A stretch of DNA of 64,000 nt from Plasmodium malariae (lineage: Eukaryota > Apicomplexa > Aconoidasida > Haemosporida > Plasmodiidae), in assembly GCF_900090045.1 (NCBI RefSeq), contig NC_041783.1:1870001-1934000 (forward strand), given 5' to 3'. Position numbers and translations under genes: made by a program. The notes under the pieces are model-generated. The model ran no database searches and was not told the DNA's origin. It saw nothing but the letters and a program-made list of their open reading frames with translations. This document shows positions 12,729 to 23,480 of this stretch, one piece after another (position 1 is the first letter of the stretch; every line of letters begins with the position of its first letter).

Positions 12729-14576
12729 TCAATTTTTTTTTTTTTTTTTTTTTTCATTTAAAATATATAATACCTCCTCTACTGTACGAATTTTTTGCGC
12801 ATTTTTTCCTGTCTGTTTCCCTGCATTAATTTCTAAATTATGAATATAAATCCAATCATCAAAATTGACAAAATTAATTTTCTTTGCACTTAACAAATTC
12901 GAAATGTCATTATGAAAAAATTCTGTTGTGTTATTAAGAAAATTTAAAATATGGGATGTTATTTTTTTGGAATTTAAAATTTGGTTAGATATATTTCCCT
13001 TTGGACCAATATCAAACCAACCTGCTTTAAAGATAGCAAATTTTTTTTTTAAAATATCGTCTTTAAATTTTAGAATGGATTGATTATATAAATTTTCGCA
13101 GAACTGATTTTTTTTAAATCCTGTTGCAAATATTAGTAAGGGAGTAGTGAAAACTTTTTTTTTTTTTTGATAAGGTGAAGAGTCTAATATATTTAAATCT
13201 TTGTTCATTTGAAATATTACGTTTTTCATATAATGATTATTAAAATGAATTTTTTTAATTTCGTGATAAAAAATAAATTCAATAATCTTATAGTTCTCAT
13301 ATATATTTTTATTTTTTTCAAATTCTTCATAATTATGAACCATATTTAAAAATAGTTTATGTTGTCTTTGTTTCATTTTATTATTTTCATCATAATTTTT
13401 TAAAATTGAACATAAGGAATAATTTTTTTTATTTAATATTACTTTCGTATTATCTAAATTCAATAATTCCCTTAATTCGGAATTCGTAAAAGAAGATTGC
13501 CAGTATCCCCTTCTACCCATAATATATATATGTTTAAATTTATGCTTTCTCATTGCATTTAAATAATTATTATTTATATCCGTTTTTTCTAAATTTTCAT
13601 ATGACTTGACCAAAATTCGAGCCACGTCTAATGCCACATTGCCATTTCCTACAATAACAGCACTTGAAAAATTTTCCAACGAACTTAAGTAATTATCTAT
13701 AGTTTTGCATCTCATATCGTCATAATAACTGTTATAAAAGTATATCAAGTCCAGAGCATGGAAAATACCTCTACCAAGTTTACTATCCTGTTCAGCAGTC
13801 TGTTCAGCAGTCTGTCCAGCATCCTGTCCAGCAGCTTGTCCAGCAAACTGTTTAGCATCCTGTCCAGTAGCCTGTTTAGCATCCTGTCCAGCAGCCTGTT
13901 TAGCATCCTGTCCAGCAGCCTGTTTAGCATCCTGTCCAGCAGCCTGTTTAGCTTCCTGTTTAACATCCTGTTTAGAAAACTGTTTAGAAACCTGTTTAGA
14001 AACCTGTTTAGAAACCTGTTTAGAAACCTGTTTAGAAACCTGTTTGTAGGTCTGTTCACTATCCCGTTCACTACACAATCCGTCTGCAACTTTTAGTGCT
14101 CTATCATATCCTTTAGCCATCTTCTCCTCCTTCCCCTCTACCAGTTCTACACTGGGCAATGAAATATCAGAGGCACCACAACAAAAGACTATAACGTTGT
14201 AATAATTACGCAGTTCTTCTATTTTTAAGTTTACACCAATATTAACATTTCCAAAAAATCTATAATTCTTGCTCAAAATGATTGGATTGAATGAGTTGCA
14301 AATATTTTTCACATTCACATGATCAGGTGCTACGCCATATCTTAAAAGCCCATAAGGGTTAGGTAATTTATCAAAAATATCGACTTTTATTCTTTCGTTT
14401 TTCAAAAAATATTTACAGCAATATAAAGCTGATGGACCTGCTCCTATTACTCCTATTTTGAAATACTTTTGTTCGTTAGTAAAAAAATACTTGCTTAAAA
14501 AAAAGAGTTTTCTCCTTTGGCATTCCACTTTTATACGCATATAGCTTCTCAAGCTACAGTGGTTAAATAAAACCAT
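12729..14576 (-). CDS. Adrenodoxin reductase (NADPH:ferredoxin oxidoreductase), mitochondrial
   Basis: Single exon, 615 codons. The FAD dinucleotide-binding motif VIGAGPSALYC lies at residues about 43-53, followed by DIFDKLPNPYGLLRYGVAPDH, the hallmark of the adrenodoxin reductase family. The NADPH-binding part reads AVIVGNGNVALDVARIL, then YIMGRRGYWQSSFTNSELREL. The C-terminal AGWFDIGPKGNI corresponds to the family's GW-(x)n-GPxG block. The N-terminus (about 30 residues, Arg/Lys/Phe-rich, few acidic) suits a mitochondrial presequence. In the family this enzyme passes electrons from NADPH to mitochondrial ferredoxin, which in Plasmodium would serve Fe-S cluster assembly. Oddity: about 95 residues of QVSK and AKQAAGQD repeats (13780-14050) sit between the FAD and NADP parts, and the protein ends in a poly-Lys run from a homopolymer. 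Confidence 0.92.
   Translation of the reverse strand: MVLFNHCSLRSYMRIKVECQRRKLFFLSKYFFTNEQKYFKIGVIGAGPSALYCCKYFLKNERIKVDIFDKLPNPYGLLRYGVAPDHVNVKNICNSFNPIILSKNYRFFGNVNIGVNLKIEELRNYYNVIVFCCGASDISLPSVELVEGKEEKMAKGYDRALKVADGLCSERDSEQTYKQVSKQVSKQVSKQVSKQVSKQFSKQDVKQEAKQAAGQDAKQAAGQDAKQAAGQDAKQATGQDAKQFAGQAAGQDAGQTAEQTAEQDSKLGRGIFHALDLIYFYNSYYDDMRCKTIDNYLSSLENFSSAVIVGNGNVALDVARILVKSYENLEKTDINNNYLNAMRKHKFKHIYIMGRRGYWQSSFTNSELRELLNLDNTKVILNKKNYSLCSILKNYDENNKMKQRQHKLFLNMVHNYEEFEKNKNIYENYKIIEFIFYHEIKKIHFNNHYMKNVIFQMNKDLNILDSSPYQKKKKVFTTPLLIFATGFKKNQFCENLYNQSILKFKDDILKKKFAIFKAGWFDIGPKGNISNQILNSKKITSHILNFLNNTTEFFHNDISNLLSAKKINFVNFDDWIYIHNLEINAGKQTGKNAQKIRTVEEVLYILNEKKKKKKN
13785..14050 (-). repeat. Gln-rich coding repeat inside adrenodoxin reductase
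   Basis: Two adjacent in-frame repeat types: a 12-bp unit coding KQVS and a 21/24-bp unit coding about AAGQDAKQ, ending in AEQ/AGQ variants. The plus strand is also open through the array, creating a false ORF. Confidence 0.93.
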
Positions 14577-14658
14577 TATGCGCTAAAAAGGTATCGTGTT
14601 TTTAATTTCGATTTTTATTTAATCCTTTCTATTTCTATTTCTATTTCTTTTTTTAATT

Positions 14659-14737
14659 CTGTTTCTGTCTCTGTTTCTGTTTCTGTTTCTGTTTCTGTCT
14701 CTGTTTCTGTTTCTGTTTCTGTTTCTGTTTGTTACTG
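14659..14737. repeat. (TTTCTG)n hexanucleotide repeat
   Basis: About a dozen TTTCTG units with TCTCTG variants, starting about 85 bp upstream of the adrenodoxin reductase start codon, in its presumed promoter/5' leader. Confidence 0.9.
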
Positions 14738-15824
14738 TTTCTATTTCTATATTTTTTTTTTTCCGCATTTGCGAGGGTAAAATAGTCGTTTCATCTTATT
14801 TACAAGTGATTAACAAAAAAATAAGCTGCTCTACTAAGCACATGAATTCATCATGTATTAACATGTATATATGTACGTATATGTATTATACTTTTATGTA
14901 CAGGCGATGTAACTTAGGAGGGTGATAATATATAACAGACGAAAAAAAAAAAAATAATAAAAATTATCGTTTAACTCAGCTTATTTTTCTAATATTACTT
15001 TTATATAAAAATAATTAACCTTTTCAAATGGTTAACGATAACTGTTAAACAGTTATGGAGAGTATATGCTTGTATATCCATAAATATATATATTTAAACA
15101 TCAATCTGTATATGTTCTTTTCTGTAATGCTACTCTCTGTGAAATTGTTTTATGTTAAATGGAAAGTATAACAAGTTTTGTCGGTATGAAAAATGTAAAC
15201 GTGTACGTATATATTCATCTGCGTATAAATCCGTGTGTATATATCCATCTGCGAATATATTCATCTATGTATTTGTTCGTCCACGTATACGTTCATGTAC
15301 GTATGAAAGAATGCATATAAAAATTTGAAATTTTAAAAAGAATTAAAAAATAATGGCATCAGCTTAACTTATCTAGTTGCTATGATAAAAAGTTATATAT
15401 TTGAACAAATTAAAAATATGCACATACATGTATGATCACGTTTGAACGCCTCAATATTAAACAACATATAAAACAGGGGTCTCATTATAAATGATATATA
15501 TGGTATGTTACATGTATATGATCATATTCATACAAATTCATATATATGCATGCATACCAACATACATGCATACATACGCACATTACTTACATGCACTCTG
15601 TAACGACAACCTACAGTTTTTGCGTAAAACAAATTAACACCTCCTTAGACAAGGTGATATATAGAATGTTATATCATTTTTAATTTATGTCAGATGTGTG
15701 AAACAGTTCTTTTTCGCTAACATTTTAGAACAAATACTTTATTCCCAGACATGCGTAGAGTCATACGTATGGGTTTAAAATAATTGCAGTTGGCTGAAAA
15801 TGTAAATGTGTACACTTGAAAAAA

Positions 15825-16046
15825 AATTGAAAAAAAGATCAAAAAAAATTGAAAAAAAGGATTAAAAAAAGATGAAAAAAAGGATTAAAAAAAGATGAAA
15901 AAAAGATGAAAAAAAGGATTAAAAAAAGATGAAAAAAAGATGAAAAAAAGATGAAAAAAAGGCGAAAAAAAGATGAAAAAAAGACGAAAAAAAGATGAAA
16001 AAAAGGCGAAAAAAAGATGAAAAAAAGACGAAAAAAAGATGAAAAA
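15825..16046. repeat. 11-bp array of A7 tracts (GATGAAAAAAA)
   Basis: Around 20 copies of GATG/GACG/GGCG/GGATT separated by runs of seven A, mostly at 11-bp spacing. It ends about 50 bp downstream of the TRAPPC10 stop codon (minus-strand gene), so it would lie in that gene's 3' region. Confidence 0.9.
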
Positions 16047-16098
16047 TAATGAAAAGTTTAAAAAAGGCTTAAAAATTGAACATATATTGGAAGAGCTC

Positions 16099-19000
16099 CT
16101 AAACGAGCTGCCATATTTTGGGACTAAAGTGTAGAGATGGGGTAATAATTACTTGAAAATTATCACTTTTTTTCAAAATTTTTGTTATCTCAATCCATTT
16201 ATTATTTAATTTTATAAAATAAAAAATAGATGGGAAGTTTATTAAACCAATTTTTAAGGGGATAATTGTTAAATTTATGACATGTTCAGAATTTTTTGAT
16301 ATAAAAAGTACCCTTTTTTTAAATCCATTTATTAACCAACTATATTGCTCCTCGTTATTTATTTTTTTTTTTTCATTATCTATGCACACAGAATATTTCA
16401 TATAAATATCTTCATTAATTTTATTTAATAATACAATTTTAACGTTTATATTAGAATGTAACATCCCATGTTTCGGTATTTCATAATCAACATTAATAGG
16501 TAATAAAAATTGAGGTATTAACACATGGAAATTATATATATATTCTTTTTTCTTTTTTTCATATATTTTCTTAATAAACTGGTTTCCACATTCATATGTT
16601 ATATTCATGTTCCCAATTGTATTTTCATAATTTAAAAGATTCATCGAATTGTTTTTTCCTTCTAACATATCGTCATATGTCACTTCAAAAAGCAAAAAAA
16701 TACTCGTTCCTCCATTAATTCGACTATTAATTTCAATTTCATCGTAAAGATATTTTTCTTCAATACTTGAGCCCTTCTCATCAAAAGATATAATTTTTTT
16801 TTTCCTATCATTTTCAATGGAACCGTTTGAATTGTTTATTCCTGACGTGTCCATGCGAATTGCATGCGGCTCGCTAAAATTGTTAACAACTGACGCGTTC
16901 ATGTGATTTTCATTCAATATACTAAAAATGTCGTCGCCTGACCCCTTCATACAATTTTCATGAGGTGGGCTAAAATTATCTCCTCCTGACGCGTTTATGC
17001 GATTTTCATGCGGTGCACTAAATTTGTCGCCGCCTGACTCGTTCATGCTATTTTCATTCGGCAGGCTAGAGTGGCTTTCGCCTGACTCGTTCATGCTATT
17101 TTCATTCGGCAGGTTAGAGTGGCTTTCGCCTGACTCGTTCATGCTATTTTCATTCGGCAGGTTAGAGTGGCTTTCGCCTGACTCGTTCATGCTATTTTCA
17201 TTCGGCAGGTTAGAGTGGCTTTCGCCTGATTTGTTCATATAATTTTCATTTGATGGACTGGAATTGCACTCCCCTGAGTAGTTCAAACTACTTTCATTTC
17301 CATTGTATATGGAGTTTTCCGCCAAATCATTATGGTTGTTTCTTTTCAAAAAAAATTTCTCCATATTATGTTGGTTATCCTCATTATTTAACAAAAAAAT
17401 TTTGGTACTTTTTATTTGTGTAATATATTTTTTTAAAATAGTTATGTGGAATTTTTTTAAATATAAAGCATAATTGTCATTATGTAATTTTAATATTAAT
17501 TCATATAACATTCCATTGTTTGATCTGTATGTATTTATTTTTTCCTTAAAAATATTTACAAGATCGAATGTTTTTTCTATAATTATTTGGTTATTTAAAC
17601 AAGGATTCGAAGTAATTTCTTCTCGGTTAATAAAATCATCAAATTTAATTTTACCTACATAATTAATATTTGATAACTTATACATGTCTGTCCTTCTTTC
17701 CCTTCTCTTTTTTCTAAGTAAGTCTATATTTATTATACATTTTATTTTTACTTTTTCTGTTCTATTTTGACTCTTATTATGGCTTATAAGCAGATTATCA
17801 GTCAGTGGAACTACACTGCTATTCCCTTCACCTTTTAAACTCTCAGTACAATTTTCATTACAAGTGATGGGGTTGGTATTTATTCTTTTCGGAATAAAAG
17901 AAATAATTGCATAAGCATTGTCTATCCTTTTGTAGGCCTCTACGTGCGACTCATCTTTCTTTTCTTTTACTTTTAAGCTACATTTTTTCAAATTATATTT
18001 TTCGTTATTTAAAATGTGCATGGACATATTACTACTTGTACTACTACTATTTTTGATGAGAAGCATTTCTTCGTCGTCTAAAATTTTCATCTGTTCGATT
18101 TGCATATTGTCGTTCTTTTCAATATAAAAATGGATGAAATCTTCAACGCTGTGGTTTTCTAGCGTGTTATTCCTGTTAGCAGTGCCGCTATTATTACCTA
18201 TGTTAGCAGTACGGCTATTACTGCATATGTTAGCAGTACGGCTATTACTGCATATGTTAGCAGTACGGATATTACTGCATATGTTAGCAGTACGGCTATT
18301 ACTGCATATGTTAGCAGTACGGCTATTACTGCGTATGTTAGCAGTACGGCTACTACTGCGTATGCCTTCTGCTTTTTGAAGAAAAATTTTAATATTTCTT
18401 ACTTCTTTACCCGCCTTATCATCGCTCCTCCTGATAGTGATTAACTCAAAGTCCTCATAGTGCATATGCTTGTGATTATTTCTAACAATTAACTTGATAT
18501 AATTTACATTGTTATAGACTAAGGAGGTGCTATTTAAATAAGATGCAATTAACTTACAATTCAAAATTGAATCCAATGTTTTTATCTTAACATAGAGTGA
18601 TGAAACTAGCTGATTTAAAAAAAAATTTGCATATTTTTTGGTATCAACAATTATATAATTATTTATTATAAATTGGCTATAGGCTCTTAAAAATGGATAT
18701 ACTAAACTACTATTTGGTAATATACCAATTTTTTGATAAAAGGAAAAATTATTAATTACAAGAAAAACATAATTAATTTTATAATAGAAATGTTTCCATA
18801 TTATTTTATTGGATTCTAGAATATTAACAACATTTAATTTAATGATATTAAGTCCATGTTTAATTATTTGTTTAGTTCTGTGGAATTTTAAGTATAAACT
18901 ATTGTTATCCCTTTCATTATATAACTGAATAATAATATTATCAATATGTAAATCTTGAGTAAAGGAGGAAAAAATAAATAAATCCAAATTTTCATCATAC

Positions 19001-22000
19001 TGCACACATAACTTTTTGATCCGTAATATCTCCCTTGTTTTCTTCTTAACTTTATATTTGCGCATTGTCATATGCAGTAATGTTTCTATATGATTAATAT
19101 TTGCATTCATATTTTCATTTGTTTCCATCTGATAGTAGCTATTATTGTTTTGTTCATTTGATGTTTTATTCTCTTCGTTGGATGGAAATTCCCACTTGTT
19201 ACTCATTTTCTTTTCATCATAATTTCCAAAAATCATATTTGACACAAAAATATAAAGGTTGTAGTCTGACTGCACAAATATTTTAATACCCGAGTTAGGT
19301 ATATATATATCATTATTCCTTTCATTTGTTGATAAAGAAAAATTATATTTTTTTAAGCTTTTTAAAAAATATCGATTTATTTCAAAGTAATAATTATCTT
19401 TGCAAAATTCTTTTTTTTCTAATTTGATTAATTTATTTCTGTTCATTTTGGTAGCAACGTTTTTATTTATTTTTCCATTTTGTGTATAGTGCCTATTTGT
19501 AGGAATAGTTTTTTCTTTTTTTTTTTTTTTTCGTTCCCCCTCTACCTTCTTTGTCTGACTTTCATGAATGGGTAACTTCATCCCCTCATCTGTAACCTCG
19601 GGCAAGCACTCCGCAAAGCATTCAGTCATGCAGTTTGTTACACACTCCGCCTTACACTCTGTCAAGCAGTTTAACGGTGTACCCCACTGTTTACCCCCCT
19701 GAGTGATGTCGAGTACTTGCATCTTTACAATCTCTTCTGGCAATACAATGTTCTTCTTCAATGAGTTAAAAAATATTTCATCGTATTTTTTATGTTGCTC
19801 CATTTTGAGAACGGACCGCTGATTGTTCATAGAATATAAGTAGTACTGATAATTTTGAATTACGGTAAAATTTATATTTACATTTATGAAAGATAAGATC
19901 CTAGTGTATTTATTGGACAAGAAAAAGGATGAACAAAAATGGTAGAAATTATTATTTATATCATGAAATAACAAAAGTTGCATGCACAAAGTGGTAAGGA
20001 CATCAAAGTTTGATTTTTGAATTATTCGCTTTAAAATTTTGAAAGACTTTTTATATATCTTATTTTCAAATAATAGAAGTGCTAAAAAAAATTTGTTTAT
20101 AATTGAAATGTTGTTATATTTTCGATAACAGAGATTAATAATTTTATTCATAATATTAATAAGTAAGGAATTTTTTTTTTTTTCATTATCTTTTGAAAAA
20201 TTTTTTATTTGATAAATAGGAAAATTATGATAAATATTCTTTTTTGCATTTTTTATTTCTTGTATGTCTTCCTTTTCTATATTTTGTTCAAACCTTTTTT
20301 GTTCTAAATAATTTAAAAAAAAATTGCACAAATATATTTCCTGTGCATATTTTTGATAGTACAACGAATTGTAATTATAAATATTTAATATATTTTTCAA
20401 AATAACAAATGATAACTTAAAAATATTTGATACATTTATACAGAAATCATTATGTAAACATATTTTTTTATAATTATTTTTTGAATCAGAAAAATCGGAC
20501 AAGGTCGATGATATCTGTGATGAAGATGAGTTAACCACAGAGCTATTTCTTTTCGTTTTCACTTTTACATTTTTTTTCGATTTTTTTTTTTTTGTAAAAT
20601 TCTTTTTATACCCTAATTTCATAATATTCTTTTGTAACGATAAGTATTTGCTAATATTTGTATTTTTCTTTATATTCTTGTCATTCTTGTTCTTTTTGTA
20701 ATCCTCCTGGTAAAAGTAGCTCCTACGCTCAAAAAGAAATTTAATTAAATTTGCCAAATTGTAGAAATAGATCGAAAAGTAGTTTTCCTTATTTATGAAA
20801 CAGCAATTCAGCAAAAATTCTGCTTTCGTCCTTTCGTCTAAGAATAAGTTCCTATTACTGCACCTTATTCTGTTGTTGATGTTTCTACCTGGTTCCCTGA
20901 TATTCTCAGGGTTATCAACGTTATTAGTGTTATTAACAGAACTTTCGGTCGCACTTTCTTCAGCCTGCTCTATCGTATCATCCACTGCATTGCCCACTCC
21001 ATATACTGCACTGCTTATCGCACTGCCCGCTATTCTGTCTAGGATGTCTTTACAACTTGGGTCATTTCCTCCAGTAGAACTAAAAATCCATCTAAGCTCG
21101 TTTATTAAGCGTCTTTTGCACTTGTACAATTTATGGTCATATTTACTTAAGTAATGTTGATTGACTTTTCTTTGATTTCTCTTCTCTTGCTGCTCATCGT
21201 GCTGCTCATCGTGCTGCTCATCGTGCTGATCGTCGTGCTGCTGGTCTTCCTCGATTGGCAATTCATTTTTATCTCCAACACAATGCTGAGCATTTTTTTT
21301 TATCAGTTCTTTTCTTCTATACTTTGTTATTTTTTTTTGAATGTTTTTCAAATAATTAAGATTCTCAGCGTTTCTGGTAAGATTATTTTTAAACCGATGG
21401 AAATTGTGCATAAATATAAAAATTTTATTTGTGTAAAAAAATTTTGCAAATTTTAAAGCCTTACTCGAAATGTATGAAAACTTGTTTAAAAAAAGTAAAA
21501 TAGTGAATTTTTTAAAAAATATATACTCTAATAAATGAATAGAACATATATTTTTTTCTCTAATATATCTAGCTATAGTTAAATAATTTTTTTCAAATAA
21601 AATAGAAGAATGTATAATACACTTTTTTTTTTTTATGTACACGTTCAGGTATTTAATAAATAATTTTGCAATAGTACTATATAAAACATAACTCTTCTTA
21701 AACATATTTAATTTGAAATATAGTAGACATAAGTGTTCACTCCACATAAATAAAGATAGAAAAAGATCATACATATCGACATATACTTGTTCCTCATAGT
21801 CTGTTATAAATTCAAGTGCATTTATGTAAGACGAAACATCATTTTGGCGTAAAAAAAAATTGATATTTACATAATCATTACAAAATAAAAATACAGCATG
21901 GTTTTCATAAAACTCTAAGAACTCCTCAATTTGAGTCTCTTCTTCGTTCTTCTCTATGTAAGTGTTCGCTATGTAAAATCTTTTATTTTTTTTTTTTTTC

Positions 22001-22842
22001 TTTCCACCAGTACTACTACTGTTATAGTTGCTGTAATTGTAGCTGTTGTAGTTACCGCTATGATTATTTCCGCTGTGTTTATTTCCGCCATGGTTGTTAC
22101 TACTATGGTTGTTACTACTATGGTTGTTACTGCTATGGTTGTTACTGCTATGGTTGTTACTGCTATGGTTGTTACTGCTATGGTTGTTGCTATTGTTATT
22201 GTTGATTTCCTCTGTGATTGTCTTTTTCTTACTTTCGACATAGTTTAAAAAGTTGTTCATACTTTTGCTAAACCCATTTTTTATTAAATTATACTTTTTT
22301 TCTATACATATTTTTATATGATCCATATATCGTGTTTTGAAATGTTCATACAGTTCTTTCATTTTTTTATTTGAATCATAATCCTCCATTTTTAGAATTG
22401 GAAAACTTAATATTTTGATGCTCTTACAACTATTATGACTAAAGTCAGCTTTTATTTTTTTTATATTTTTGATCTCATTCAAATTATCATCAAGATTATA
22501 TGCATATATAATTATACATTCATCATATTCATCATTCATACTATTTTCTTTATATCTATTTAGTATAGATTCTTTCTCCTTTTTATATTCTTCCAAATTA
22601 TTTAAATATAAAAAATAAATATATATTAACGACCTTTCAGATAATGTATTCTCTTCATTTTTGAAATATTCAGATATAGGATTATTGTAATATATATATT
22701 TTAAATTTATTCGTAACACATTTATTCTTTCATCTAATTTTACATCTGACAGTTCGTAAAAATCTTCTTTAAAGAAATATTTTAATTTGCTCAAAATCTT
22801 TTTATCTCCATAGCATGATACGTTCAACTTATCCGCGTACAT
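16099..22842 (-). CDS. TRAPPC10: TRAPP II complex subunit TRAPPC10 (Trs130-like)
   Basis: Single exon, 2247 codons, about twice the length of animal TRAPPC10. The N-terminus matches the family in order: NVSCYGDKKIL (animal VTCAGDQNLF), a stretch ending EHFKTRYMDHIKICIEKKYN (like the SWNAFLTKLR...SFTKNL region), a SEHLCLLYFKLNMFKKSYVLY helical pair, then an FKKFTILLFLNKFSYISSKALKFA helix. The C-terminal about 250 residues (from YDDMLEGKN) look like the family's beta-sandwich domains, with GLINFPSIFYF near the end. TRAPP II acts at the Golgi as a Rab exchange factor complex. Low-complexity inserts separate the conserved blocks: NNHSS repeats (22060-22200), SRTANICSN repeats (18170-18365) and a 16-residue ESGESHSNLPNENSMN repeat (16985-17260). 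The assignment rests on scattered motifs, so the subunit name is probable rather than certain. Confidence 0.78.
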   Translation of the reverse strand: MYADKLNVSCYGDKKILSKLKYFFKEDFYELSDVKLDERINVLRINLKYIYYNNPISEYFKNEENTLSERSLIYIYFLYLNNLEEYKKEKESILNRYKENSMNDEYDECIIIYAYNLDDNLNEIKNIKKIKADFSHNSCKSIKILSFPILKMEDYDSNKKMKELYEHFKTRYMDHIKICIEKKYNLIKNGFSKSMNNFLNYVESKKKTITEEINNNNSNNHSSNNHSSNNHSSNNHSSNNHSSNNHSSNNHGGNKHSGNNHSGNYNSYNYSNYNSSSTGGKKKKKNKRFYIANTYIEKNEEETQIEEFLEFYENHAVFLFCNDYVNINFFLRQNDVSSYINALEFITDYEEQVYVDMYDLFLSLFMWSEHLCLLYFKLNMFKKSYVLYSTIAKLFIKYLNVYIKKKKCIIHSSILFEKNYLTIARYIREKNICSIHLLEYIFFKKFTILLFLNKFSYISSKALKFAKFFYTNKIFIFMHNFHRFKNNLTRNAENLNYLKNIQKKITKYRRKELIKKNAQHCVGDKNELPIEEDQQHDDQHDEQHDEQHDEQQEKRNQRKVNQHYLSKYDHKLYKCKRRLINELRWIFSSTGGNDPSCKDILDRIAGSAISSAVYGVGNAVDDTIEQAEESATESSVNNTNNVDNPENIREPGRNINNRIRCSNRNLFLDERTKAEFLLNCCFINKENYFSIYFYNLANLIKFLFERRSYFYQEDYKKNKNDKNIKKNTNISKYLSLQKNIMKLGYKKNFTKKKKSKKNVKVKTKRNSSVVNSSSSQISSTLSDFSDSKNNYKKICLHNDFCINVSNIFKLSFVILKNILNIYNYNSLYYQKYAQEIYLCNFFLNYLEQKRFEQNIEKEDIQEIKNAKKNIYHNFPIYQIKNFSKDNEKKKNSLLINIMNKIINLCYRKYNNISIINKFFLALLLFENKIYKKSFKILKRIIQKSNFDVLTTLCMQLLLFHDINNNFYHFCSSFFLSNKYTRILSFINVNINFTVIQNYQYYLYSMNNQRSVLKMEQHKKYDEIFFNSLKKNIVLPEEIVKMQVLDITQGGKQWGTPLNCLTECKAECVTNCMTECFAECLPEVTDEGMKLPIHESQTKKVEGERKKKKKEKTIPTNRHYTQNGKINKNVATKMNRNKLIKLEKKEFCKDNYYFEINRYFLKSLKKYNFSLSTNERNNDIYIPNSGIKIFVQSDYNLYIFVSNMIFGNYDEKKMSNKWEFPSNEENKTSNEQNNNSYYQMETNENMNANINHIETLLHMTMRKYKVKKKTREILRIKKLCVQYDENLDLFIFSSFTQDLHIDNIIIQLYNERDNNSLYLKFHRTKQIIKHGLNIIKLNVVNILESNKIIWKHFYYKINYVFLVINNFSFYQKIGILPNSSLVYPFLRAYSQFIINNYIIVDTKKYANFFLNQLVSSLYVKIKTLDSILNCKLIASYLNSTSLVYNNVNYIKLIVRNNHKHMHYEDFELITIRRSDDKAGKEVRNIKIFLQKAEGIRSSSRTANIRSNSRTANICSNSRTANICSNIRTANICSNSRTANICSNSRTANIGNNSGTANRNNTLENHSVEDFIHFYIEKNDNMQIEQMKILDDEEMLLIKNSSSTSSNMSMHILNNEKYNLKKCSLKVKEKKDESHVEAYKRIDNAYAIISFIPKRINTNPITCNENCTESLKGEGNSSVVPLTDNLLISHNKSQNRTEKVKIKCIINIDLLRKKRRERRTDMYKLSNINYVGKIKFDDFINREEITSNPCLNNQIIIEKTFDLVNIFKEKINTYRSNNGMLYELILKLHNDNYALYLKKFHITILKKYITQIKSTKIFLLNNEDNQHNMEKFFLKRNNHNDLAENSIYNGNESSLNYSGECNSSPSNENYMNKSGESHSNLPNENSMNESGESHSNLPNENSMNESGESHSNLPNENSMNESGESHSSLPNENSMNESGGDKFSAPHENRINASGGDNFSPPHENCMKGSGDDIFSILNENHMNASVVNNFSEPHAIRMDTSGINNSNGSIENDRKKKIISFDEKGSSIEEKYLYDEIEINSRINGGTSIFLLFEVTYDDMLEGKNNSMNLLNYENTIGNMNITYECGNQFIKKIYEKKKKEYIYNFHVLIPQFLLPINVDYEIPKHGMLHSNINVKIVLLNKINEDIYMKYSVCIDNEKKKINNEEQYSWLINGFKKRVLFISKNSEHVINLTIIPLKIGLINFPSIFYFIKLNNKWIEITKILKKSDNFQVIITPSLHFSPKIWQLV
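16985..17260 (-). repeat. 48-bp coding repeat (16-residue unit) in TRAPPC10
   Basis: Four near-identical 48-bp copies (17040-17235) encode ESGESHSNLPNENSMN. More diverged copies lie on both sides, for example GGDKFSAPHENRINAS at the 3' side. The central copies are nearly identical at DNA level, indicating recent homogenisation, while the flanking copies are diverged. Confidence 0.9.
18170..18365 (-). repeat. 27-bp coding repeat (SRTANICSN) in TRAPPC10
   Basis: Seven tandem 27-bp units, in frame. The opposite strand is open too and gives a Leu-rich shadow frame. Confidence 0.92.
22060..22200 (-). repeat. 15-bp coding repeat (NNHSS) in TRAPPC10
   Basis: Tandem AACAACCATAGTAGT-type units encode Asn-Asn-His-Ser-Ser, drifting to NNHGG/NKHSG at the C-terminal side. 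Confidence 0.93.
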
Positions 22843-23356
22843 TATCTTTTAATGCCAATAGAAATAAAAAAAAAAAAAAAAAAATCAGCTCAAAAGGAAA
22901 TAGTACAGAGTGTACAAGTCGTACAAGTCGTACAAGTCGTACAAGTTGTACAAGCCTTACGTATGTTAAGCAAGCATACACATACATATAGATATAGGTA
23001 TAAGTATATGTATATACGCACACACACATTCACATGGGCAGTATAATGTGTATATGCGCATATATCACTCCTTTTACGGATAAATGCATTACTCCCACGT
23101 TGAATAGCAAACACGGGTAGTCTATATACTGCTGGTATAATTATTTGAGGACAGGGTGGGGGAGATACATTATCCTTCCCTTCAATTGCTTAGCTGCTCG
23201 TGCTACTCTTTTCTTCTTCTTCTTTTTTTCTATTGCTTCGTACTTATTTAGGTAATATATAATACATAACGAAGTAGCAATGAGGAGGAATTTATGCATC
23301 ATATTATATTTTTTTTCTTTTTCCCTTTTTGGGCATTGATAGAGTTTGAATGGAGC

Positions 23357-23480
23357 ACACATATATATATGGACAACTGCACATATATATATGGACAACT
23401 ACACATATATATATGGACAACTACACATATATATATGGACACCTAAACATATATATACGGACAGCTATACATATATATGA
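23357..23480. repeat. 21-bp array (CACATATATATATGGACAACT)
   Basis: About five to six copies, decaying at the right end (GGACACC, GGACAGC). Intergenic. Confidence 0.88.

Larger units (their letters stand above)
14577..16098. other. Intergenic region with TTTCTG and phased A-tract repeats
   Basis: Upstream of adrenodoxin reductase and downstream of the TRAPPC10 gene. It holds a TTTCTG hexamer repeat and an A7-rich 11-bp array, listed separately. The rest is random AT-rich sequence with no exon visible. Confidence 0.65.
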
